64,000 bases of DNA from Polytrichum commune (taxonomy: Eukaryota > Streptophyta > Polytrichopsida > Polytrichales > Polytrichaceae). Under the pieces are notes generated by a model that did no database searches, was not told where the DNA came from, and worked only from the letters and a program-made list of their open reading frames with translations. The DNA is taken from the NCBI GenBank assembly GCA_950295325.1, contig OX485805.1, positions 52,912,758 through 52,976,757 on the forward strand, read 5' to 3'. The position numbers were made by a program, and so were the translations under genes. Below, one piece after another: positions 12,948 through 21,723 of this stretch; position 1 is the stretch's first letter, and every line of letters begins with the position of its first letter.

Positions 12948-15900
12948 TCATTCAACGTGGGTTGCTTCTTCTGCGATCCGAGCAAGGTTGTCTTTTGCAA
13001 AAGTTATGTATTTTTGAGGGATGGACACTGATCCACTATGATTTTTCCGTGGTTTCCATGCTATGAATATGGAATCTGTATCTACCCAAGATGGACCGTG
13101 CTCAGAATCCACCTTCCACCGAAAGTGTTGGTTTGTATCCCAGCCTGTATAATGCCGAACAACATCTTCATTCCGTGCTGTCGGTTGGTAGTACTCTACT
13201 TGTATTTGTCGAAAATGAGGGCTGGAAGATACAAAATTTGGATTGGACAAAGCTCTTGCCACCCACACTGGCTTTGCATATGTCTCATCTCCAGGACGCA
13301 AAATGAGCATATAACCTTCATGACAATCCACTGCAATGCGGAAAGATGGTGGGGGACGTTGACTAGCAGGCCCAACGTAATGGTCGTCCATATCAAACTC
13401 CTCACGAACCTCTCCATTATTCAAAAAACTAGCCTCCAAAGCTTGTACATCGATACGAGTTTGTGGCCAAAATCCGTGCCTCAAAGTATGAGGGCTATCT
13501 TGGTGGAGGTCTGCCAAGGCCGCACGAACACGTGTCCAATAATGTATCCAACTCCCATAACGATGCCAACATGATCCGCCAACATCCGCTATCTTCAAAC
13601 TCTCCCAATATTGAATGAAGCCTGATATACCTTTCAAAATATCCTCCAAATTCTTCATGGCTATTGGCTTGCAAGGCCTAGGCTCTCCATCCGGTAACAT
13701 GGTCTTCCCATCCGCATCCACGCACCACACAAGGAGACCCTCTGGCGGGCTCCAGTCTTGTGTCGTGCACAACAACTTGTATTGCATGGCCAGGACACCA
13801 TCGTCACGCATGTAGAACCGGAATTGTTGTGCCTTCGTATGGTCAATCAATCGATGAGCTCCACTTCGAATATAAGGTTCTATAAATGCCTTGAAGTCTG
13901 GCACCCCCTCAATCATATGGGGGATGACGGGAACGTTCTCCAAATCCATGTACGACTTCATCAATAACGGGATTGTAGGAAAATCCTCCTCCCGCAACTT
14001 CATGCTCCACCGTCCAAAAGATGCATCAATATCGTCGTGCGTGTGGCCTACCAATAGGAAGGACATAAAAACCTCCTTGAAAATGCCTTTCGCAACCAAC
14101 AACGACCAATATGCAAATACATATCTACTTTTATTGTCCTTGGCACAATTGTCCAATTGGACACGCAAAGTGGGGGGCAACTTCTTGGCTATCACGGGTT
14201 CACTGGGTGGTTCGGGCAACGAATGCAAGCATACATCTTTTCCATCCATCACTACTTCATATAAAGGTGTTGAACCCGTATTTTCAAATAACAATCCTGA
14301 AGAATAGGCTGGCGGTTTCTCTAAATCACGCAAAAGCCTTGCAAATGACCCTATCGTGTGGTTTGAATCTGCTGGATACAAATCAAGAGCATAATGGGCA
14401 AACTTGACATCACCGTGTCCATGTGCAATCATTCCTACAATGCCAACTCAAAGTGATTAGTATCTATGTATGTCTAAATCGTTTTGAGTGAATCAATGTT
14501 CTCAAGTACATCACATAATAAAATACAACAATATTTAGGGTATGTCAACATTGTTTCGAAGATCACCTGTAACCGATACAGGCAACTTAAAAAACCCATC
14601 CGTGGCCTTGATTCGTTTTGCAAAACATGGGGAGGCTGTCTTGGCATGGTCCATTTTGTCATGGATGACCGTAAGAACTTCCAAGGGCCTGGAGATGGAC
14701 AACACTCTATTTGTGTAGTAATCATTATGGTGTGCCTCTTGCATGTTTACGTACTTGAAATAGTTCAATTGATGCACCGCAAACGACTCGGTACCCATCG
14801 TGTGTGCATCTCGAAGGCGCTTCAACTTCTCGCAATTAGAGCACCTTGCAAATTTGTCCCCTCGTCTTTTTGTAATGTATTCGCTGAAGTTTGTTTTCTT
14901 GATTGCACTCAATTTTGACGATGAAATTGGCTCCAACCCAATCTTCTCCCCAACTGCATTTACATCCAACAATATGTCTTTCCATTTTGTGCCTGTGGGA
15001 AGAACTTTCTCCACAACCTTTTCACCAGTTGTGAGTGTGCGTGTTTTGTGCGGCATTGCATCGGCAAGTGGAACAATTATGGTTGCTAGAGTGGCCGTTG
15101 CTTGCCTTGTTGCTTCCCTAGGTTTCTTTAAACCCACGTTCCCATGGTGACGGGACCGGCGGCCTTCCTTGGCATAAGCAGCTTGTCTATAAAAGTCCGC
15201 TTTCGACACACCATGAATGGTGTACCATGCCTTGCAACACACGTCTATGCTCTCAATGGTGATGACCTTGTGACCCGCCCCATTCACATGTATCGCCCTA
15301 TGCACATCAAGTTTTTTGGTGGATCTTAGACGGAAATCACCAAGCCACATTTCTTCGCGGATGGCCAACAATTTATCCCGGGGAAACAATTGGCAACAAC
15401 GATGCACACAACAATCCTTTGTGGCAACTTCTCTAATGGACTCCTCCCCGAGCAACCTTTGACGTTTACAATCAGTTGCAGACGGAGCAGGACGTGCCAA
15501 TATATCGTACTTTCTTTGACCCTTGTGTGGCCGCATGTTTGATTGCTGCTCTTTTTGGATTTGCAAGTGTCGTTGCTCATGTTCACACAAACTAACTCCA
15601 TCAATCGTGACATTCCTCAATGGCCACCTCCGGAGGGAGAACCTATGAGTGGGATCCACCTTGGAATGAACGAGCGACTCCAATATGACAACCCCAACGT
15701 CCTCGGTGCCAAGCGGGTTTTCATCAATGCAATCTTGTGGATGGGTGTTGCGACAAATCCCCTCTGCCACAACAACTCCACTGTCATTAAGAAGTACCAC
15801 CTCCAAATTCACCCATGAAGCCCTTGAGAGTCCCGTACATTCAGCAATGGGACATTGCGGTACGGAAGGCGAAGGTAAATCCAAATGATCTTCATCTGTA

Positions 15901-16031
15901 CTGTCAGCCAAAGTATCCTCCCCGACAATGTCTATCTCATCATCAGATGCAGATGGCCAAGTGGCCATATCTTCAGATGACCAATCCCCTCTTTCACTAA
16001 ACCCATTCATTCTGCCTACACACATGAACAT
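12948..16031 (-). CDS. DUF7869-like transposase-related protein, two exons
   Basis: Exon 1 runs 16031-14567 and exon 2 runs 14434-12948, joined by an ACAG|GTGATC donor and a TTGTAG acceptor in matching phase, giving about 983 residues. The C-terminal half has the arrangement of the DUF7869 family, which is probably a DDE/RNase H-like domain: an Asp in IHDKMDHAK (about residue 460), an Asp in VQLDNCAKDNKSRY (about 583), and VGHTHDDIDASFGRW (about 620). The N-terminal 60 residues are very acidic. A Cys/His-rich patch (CCVHRCCQ) precedes the core. The frame has no internal stops, so the protein may be functional. The family is often multicopy in plants and animals and behaves like transposon-derived genes; whether it moves here is unknown. 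The palindrome satellite at 16.2-17.2 kb lies just upstream of its start. Confidence 0.8.
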
Positions 16032-16222
16032 TGAACCTTATCAAGAAACCACAAAAATTGTAGGTTCCAATCGAATAATACAAAAACCATCTTATATAAA
16101 CAATATTGCAAATACATAGTGTTCATACATGTTCATATGAATGCTATGCCATTGGCTTTGTAAAGGTTTGGGTTGACCAGTGGACACACTATCATTTAGA
16201 GCCCATCCACACGGTGGGTTTG

Positions 16223-17210
16223 GGTTTGGGTCGACCTACCCAAACCTTGTGGCACGATGGGATCATGGTCATCCAGACTCCATCCAAACAGTGGGGATAA
16301 ATTGGGTCGAGCGACCCAAACCTTTTCGCAAAATGGGTTCAGGCTCATAACAGAGAGCACCCACACAATGGGGATGGATTGGGTAGACCGTCCCAAATTA
16401 TGTAAGGGCAATGGGATGTGTCAAACCTAGTACATGCCCACTGTGGGATAAGGTTTGGGTCGACCGACCCAAACCTTGAGGGGTAAGATGGACTTCGTGT
16501 CCACCCTAGTACCTGCCTCATGAGGGTATAGGTTTGGGTCGACCGACCCAAACCTTGAGGGGCAGGATGGACTCCGTGTCCACCCTAGTACCTGCCTCAT
16601 GAGAGTATAGGTTTGGGTCGACCGACCCAAACCTTGAGGGCCTGGATGGGCTCCTTGTCCACTCTAGACCCTACCTCACGAGGGGATAGGTTTGGGTCGA
16701 CCGACCTAAACCTTGAGGGCCAGGATGGGCTCCTTGTCCACTCTAGACCCTGCCTCACGAGGGGATAGGTTTGGGTCGACCGACCCAAACCTTGAGGGCC
16801 AGGATGGGCTCTTTGTCCACTCTAGACCCTGCCTCACGAGGGGATAGGTTTGGGTCGACCGACCCAAACCTTGAGGGCCAGGATGGGCTCCTTGTCCACT
16901 CTAGACCCTGCCTCACGAGGGGATAGGTTTGGGTCGACCGACCCAAACTTTGAGGGGCAGGATGGACTCCGTGTCCACCCTAGTACCTGCCTCATGAGAG
17001 TAAAGGTTTGGGTCGACCGACCCAAACCTTGAGGGCCAGGATGGGCTCCTTGTCCACTCTAGTACCTGCCTCACGAGGGGATAGGTTTGGATCAGGCTGA
17101 AACCCGCCCACACTAGTGGAGGGGTTTGGGTCGACCGACCCAAACCTGATCAGGGTCAGGCTGAAACCCGCCCATAGTAGCGGAGGGGTTTGGGTCGACC
17201 GACCCAAACC
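16223..17210. repeat. 79-bp satellite, each unit with a 24-bp near-palindrome
   Basis: Near-palindromes start at 16452, 16531, 16610, 16689, 16768, 16847, 16926 and 17005. The spacing is exactly 79 bp each time, followed by a half copy at 17084 and full copies at 17123 and 17187. Weaker copies lie at 16223, 16300 and 16377. The arms are GGTTTGGGTCG and CGACCCAAACC around a central AC. The rest of each unit (ggatgggctccttgtccac, tagacccTgcctcacgag) is also strongly conserved, so the array expanded recently or is being homogenised. The palindrome has no stop codon in any of the six frames, which creates spurious short open frames over the array. The array separates the minus-strand DUF7869-like gene from the plus-strand ParB-like locus. 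Confidence 0.95.
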
Positions 17211-17214
17211 TGAT

Positions 17215-18270
17215 AAGAGTCACACTAAAACCCTCAAAATCTGGCGGATAATGCGGCGGATAATCCGAAATGTGTTGTTTTTGAGCTCATTGCAAAGTTC
17301 ACTGTGGGCTTCCATGTTGTGGGTAGGTGCTCATGAACTTGCATGCTGTGGATAAGTGCTAATGAACGGCAGCATGCACAAACCTTGAAGTATAGCTCCG
17401 ACTAAGAGTTCTCTCTACGAATTCAAGAGTGGGAGAAGAGCAAAAAAGGACAGACTTTTGGGGGGTGCGTCCCTTTATACTATCCACCTCCGTTTCTCGG
17501 ACTTCCTCATTGGATGCCTTTCCCGCCTTGTTCTCCTGCAGAGGTTATTTCAAACCTCCTGACATAATTCCCCGTTTTTTTTTTATAGTAGAAAATGCGC
17601 ATCTTTCAATGCCCCTCTGATACCCCAGCCGTCATATGACTTAGTCTATGATATTTAATCTTTTTTTTTTGGTCTTGTGTGGATATGACATACGCCGTTG
17701 GGAGGAAGGGTGGCGGCCACATTAATTTTTTCAAGTGTCATGACGGTATATTTTAACAAATATTTTAACTCCATTCAATGCTTTCAAGTGTAAACCTATT
17801 TAGGTGGGATTTGGGCCATTTGGAGGCTGCAATTATGAAAGGGTTTCCAAGGCTTTAGGCCATTGTCGTGATGAATAAAATTATTTATTTGTCTCCCCTA
17901 AACCCTAAACCCTAGAACATTGCTCTATTATCTCGCATGCAAGTGTGCCAATGAGGAACGTATGTGGACGTTGTTAAAGGGATACTAACTACCAATGTCG
18001 CTTTTTAGTTCAATCTGTTAATGATATTTGAATCCATCTTGAAGTTCACTTCAAGTTTACTAATGTGTGGCCTTCGTGGCTCTTCGTGGCGCCAACCATC
18101 AAATGACATTGCTAATTCCGTGATGAAATAACTACACAAAATATGGGGTGTGTGTTTCATTATATTTAGTGTTGTTACCACCCTACTATGCTCAACATTA
18201 ATTTTTAAATCTTTGACAATTACTGTTACACATAAATGTGTCGCTTACCTTCTACTTTCACGTATATTTT
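17215..18270. other. Non-coding flank with a telomere-like tract
   Basis: No gene is supported. A plant telomere-like tract (2.7 copies of CCCTAAA) sits at 17896-17914. The segment after it (about 17925-18060, with aagtgtgccaatg and ctttttagttca) recurs in the same orientation at about 19172-19320. Confidence 0.6.
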
Positions 18271-18274
18271 TTCT

Positions 18275-18675
18275 TTTCACATCCTTCCTAACACTAATTG
18301 CAAACATGTAAATTCCACATATTACCATAGATGATACTTATTGTGAGAGTTTACATTTTATGTCACTGACTTTCATATGGTTATTGATATTTAGTGCATG
18401 CGCTTGTATATAGGGTATCAAACACTAGATATCATATTTTGTGTAGTTGGGTTTTGTAACTTAAGTTATTTGTGATTTGACCTGTCAAAAAAATGTCCCT
18501 ACAATAAATAACATATTTAGAGTTTGATACACTAAATACGAACGCATCTACTCAATACTAATACCACTATGAAAGTAAGTAACATCAAACATTGTAAACT
18601 CAAACACTCAATATTATCTATGGTAATATGTTGAAGTTACATGTTTGAATATAGTGTTAGTAAGGATATGGAAAA
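18275..18675. mobile_element. Foldback element with arms of about 180 bp
   Basis: The left arm, about 18278-18450, is the reverse complement of the right arm, about 18486-18670, with mismatches spread along it. Matching blocks include cctaacact, aaacatgtaa, atattaccatagat, gagtttacat and tatcaaac. The loop is about 35 bases. This is the structure of a foldback or large MITE, and such a transcript would form a long hairpin. No target duplication was identified. Confidence 0.75.
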
Positions 18676-19171
18676 AAAATGATAAAGAAAGATCTCCAAT
18701 ATATCTTCCAATATCCTATAACAATATTTGTCAAAAAAATTAAAATTATTGTTGATGGGGGTAGACTGTCTCATTTTATGTGCCTATGACATGCACCATT
18801 GGGAAGAAAATGATATTTGATAACTGATTTTGAGAACCCATCCTCCACAACTTCACATTGATGCATTGCATACAAATTAAATTATGTACTTCCAGGATAT
18901 TACTCTACTTGGACTCAAATATTATGGTTTATTTCAAATAATATCTTGACAATATATGTGGCAACATTATGAAACTTCATATAGCTGAAGCCACCAAATA
19001 CAATTACAGTTTATGTCGTTATGAAGACTTTCACATGAGGACTTATACATTGAAAACAAGGAATTGATCTCATGACAAATTTGAATAAATTGGCCAACTT
19101 TCAATTTGCAACAATAAAATGAGAAAAGCTTTAAAAGAACATGTGACGTTTGTAATGTGTGCACACAACGT

Positions 19172-20040
19172 TGATCCATTGTCCAACATACAAGTGTGGC
19201 AATGGATAACCTATGTGAAAGGCATTAATGGGAATTCCATCACGAATAGGACTTTTTAGTTCACTCTTTCAAGGATGTTTGAAACTATCATGAAGTCCAT
19301 TTGAAATCTAGTATGAAGATCATATATACTATAATCAAGTTATTATACTCTTCTTTTTAGACAGACATTGTTATAACTTAATATTGGTTGACATGATCGT
19401 GAGCACATATGATTAGGATGTTGTCAAGACAATATACATTTGTATTGGAAACTACAAGCACTAAGGCCCTGTCATTTAACCTTATGTGCCATTTATTTAA
19501 GGCTTGCGGTGTTTAGGGTTTAGGGTTTAGGGTTTAGGTTGGAGGGATCATCGAACATCAAGCTTAATGCTTAAATGGCTTCATATGATGTTGAACTCCA
19601 TGGGGTTGCAGTAGATAAATTTGTAATCTTTGTGTATCTCCCATGTACTTCAAATGTCAACTTCTATGTACTGATATAAATGTTGAATTTAATGCTACTT
19701 GGGTGGGTAATATCCATTGTAGGCTAGAGCCTTATCTTCTACGAACTTGGGTTATAGAAATTACAATAGAGAGCACTTAGTCTAAACCCTTGACCATGTA
19801 AATTGTCACCATATTTTAATTGTTGCACCGTGCAATTGCATTTGAGGATTGCAATATACTTATGAAATACTCCTCTTAGACTTTGTATCGCTCTCATCTT
19901 ACTCCATATGACTACAATATTCAAATACTAAAACAAATAATGGATTCATTCTATGATGTAAGCAATTCCAACGCGGGACCATTGAATTGAACACCATTAA
20001 AATCAGAGTTGGTGATGGTGTTAATTTTGTGCAATACCTT
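19172..20040. repeat. Second copy of a flanking direct repeat plus telomere-like tract
   Basis: Bases about 19172-19320 are a diverged direct copy of about 17925-18060. A TTTAGGG tract of nearly four units lies at 19511-19538, in the opposite orientation to the tract at 17896. The two inverted telomere tracts therefore bracket a 1.6-kb block. No gene is seen up to 20040. Confidence 0.55.
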
Positions 20041-20044
20041 AGGC

Positions 20045-20345
20045 TATGTTGCTTTTCGATTTTTGGGCTAAGCCGCTATAGATAGCGGCTTAGAAGGCCG
20101 GGGCCGGGCTTCGGCGGGCAGGAGGCCGGGTGGCCGCTAGGCGCCAAGTGTGCACCCCAGAAGCCTCAGGTAGCCACCATCACCAATAAGGTGTTGACAC
20201 ATGGCAGGGTGGCTGCCCGCGAGGCTTGTGAGCCGTAGATGGGCTCGGGGCGCTCCCATGGCCCAGATTGGGTCCCATGGCGACCCTTCGCTTTGTCTAT
20301 TTAACTCCCTCCGCGCCAAGCTCCCTCCTTTCTCTCCCTCATTTC
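20045..20345 (+). promoter_or_regulatory. GC-rich promoter-like segment
   Basis: An inverted repeat (AAGCCGCTAT, two bases, ATAGCGGCTT) at about 20070 opens a GC-rich block. A TATA-like tctatttaact lies near 20297, followed by a long CT-rich leader (20310-20460) of the type often found at plant transcription starts. It may drive a long leader for the gene at 21724, but a nearer TATA box at 21236 is an alternative. Confidence 0.35.
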
Positions 20346-20454
20346 TCACCTTGTCGTGAAGCGGCGCCTCCGCCTAACGCCGCTTCCCACATTCTCTCTC
20401 TCATTCCTTTCCACCTCTCTGATTCTTGTAACCCTCTTCTCTCATTCTCTCTTC

Positions 20455-20965
20455 TTCTTGTAAGGGTTTAGGAGTGATTGTAGAGTGTGTTTAGGGGTTG
20501 GGGAAGTGTTTTTGTGTAGAAATATGCGCATTGAGTGATTTCAGGGTGTGTATGTTGTTTAGGAGTGTTGTTTTGTTTAAAAATACAAGCATTGAGTGAT
20601 TTCAGAGTGTGTTTGTTGGTTAGGACTGGAAGCGGCGCCTTTCGACTTACACTCATTCTCTCATTCTCTCATTCTCTCATACTCTCATTCTCTCTTCTCT
20701 CATTCTTCTCGCCGTCTCTCATTCTCTCTTCTTGTAAGGGTTTAGGAGTGATTGTAGTAGGGTAGTGTTTTTGTGTAAAAGTATCCGCATTGAGTGATTT
20801 CATAGTGTGTTTGTTGTTTAGGAGTGTTGTTTTGTTTAAAAATACGAGCATTGAGTGATTTCAGAGTGTGTTTGTTGGTTAGGAGTGTGTTTTTGTTTTA
20901 AAGTGCGCCCTTGTAGTGATTTCAGAGTGTTTTTGTTGTTTTGAAGTGTGTGTGAGTTGTTTGTG
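20455..20965. repeat. Minisatellite with about 60-bp units, itself duplicated
   Basis: The phrase attgagtgatttcaRRgtg recurs at about 20529, 20589, 20788 and 20849, and in altered form at 20911. A larger block beginning tctcttcttgtaagggttta is duplicated about 275 bp apart, from about 20450 and about 20725. Runs of CTCATT separate the blocks. No coding potential is claimed. Confidence 0.75.
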
Positions 20966-21020
20966 AAATCTAGTGAGTGGAATTTTAGTGAATGTTAGTG
21001 ATATCTGAGTGTTCAGGTGT

Positions 21021-21043
21021 AATCTGATTCTAAGAATCAGATT
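21021..21043. repeat. Perfect inverted repeat, 11-bp arms
   Basis: AATCTGATTCT, one base, then AGAATCAGATT. The phrase attcgcaaaac follows twice (about 21041 and 21053). It sits upstream of the TATA box at 21236; its role is unknown. Confidence 0.6.
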
Positions 21044-21208
21044 CGCAAAACCTATTCGCAAAACAACATCAGATTGGCAGAGCTTGCATCAAGGTAACTT
21101 ATCTCACTCAACATAACCTGCTTCTTAGCCTTTAGGGTCTTCATGCATATACAATGCATAAGCATTGACAATGCAGCGTAAAACATTATGGGTGAATATT
21201 GAAACACT

Positions 21209-21245
21209 ACGGTTTCGGTAGACGCCCGAAACCTCTATATAAAAC
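21209..21245 (+). promoter_or_regulatory. TATA box with an upstream hairpin
   Basis: The sequence ctctatataaaacccc near 21233 is a strong plant-type TATA box. Directly upstream, GGTTTCGG and CCGAAACC form an inverted repeat with a 7-base loop. The first two 24-bp near-palindromes (21278 and 21309) would lie at or just after the predicted transcription start, before the ATG at 21724. Confidence 0.55.
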
Positions 21246-21277
21246 CCCAAACCCATAAAGAATTAACTAGGCAGCTA

Positions 21278-21332
21278 GTTTGGGTCGCTCGACCCAAACT
21301 CTGCAGCTGGTTTGGGTCGAACGACCCAAACT
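21278..21332. repeat. Two 24-bp near-palindromes near the transcription start
   Basis: The copies at 21278-21299 (centre CT) and 21309-21332 (centre AA) have intact inner arms (TTTGGGTCG and CGACCCAAA). They lie 31 bp apart, start to start, just downstream of the TATA box at 21236. The position would suit an operator, but that is inference. Confidence 0.85.
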
Positions 21333-21588
21333 CTGCAACCTACAAATCCAATATCCCAAAATAAACATCCTTCCCACCATCAACAAGAAATTATATTCAA
21401 ATGGCTATAATTTGAAATCGTCTGATATTTGTTGGCATGTCCACATACGTCCAGCGCGGCCCTAGAAGGTCACCAAAAATTGCTCTCCTGTTGGATAATT
21501 TGACCACTACACAATATTCAATATATTCATATTCTTAAGACCCTAACTCTACCAATAATTCATATACGATTAGGCTATTCGAGGCTTG

Positions 21589-21698
21589 GGTTTGGGTCGG
21601 TCGACCCAAACCTATTCATGACGGCCAGAAAAGCACCCTTCAATTCGCACTGATGTTCAATCCAAGTTCGAGAAACTTTGGGTCGATCGACCTAAACT
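21589..21698. repeat. Two further near-palindromes before the first coding exon
   Basis: The copy at 21589-21612 has centre GT. The copy at 21675-21698 has centre AT and one arm change (cgacctaaac). Both lie upstream of the likely 3' splice site (ttctggacttacag) at 21723, so probably in a leader intron. Confidence 0.85.
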
Positions 21699-21723
21699 AA
21701 CAATTTTGTTTCTGGACTTACAG

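Noticed and set aside
14484-14918. Plus-strand open frames over the DUF7869-like gene
   Set aside because: They are shadows of the minus-strand frame, which has the recognised motifs and matching splice phases.
16196-17207. Overlapping short open frames with repeated Gly-Arg-Ser-Thr-Gln-Thr wording
   Set aside because: They come from the palindrome, which has no stop in any frame; their repetition follows the 79-bp unit, not a protein.
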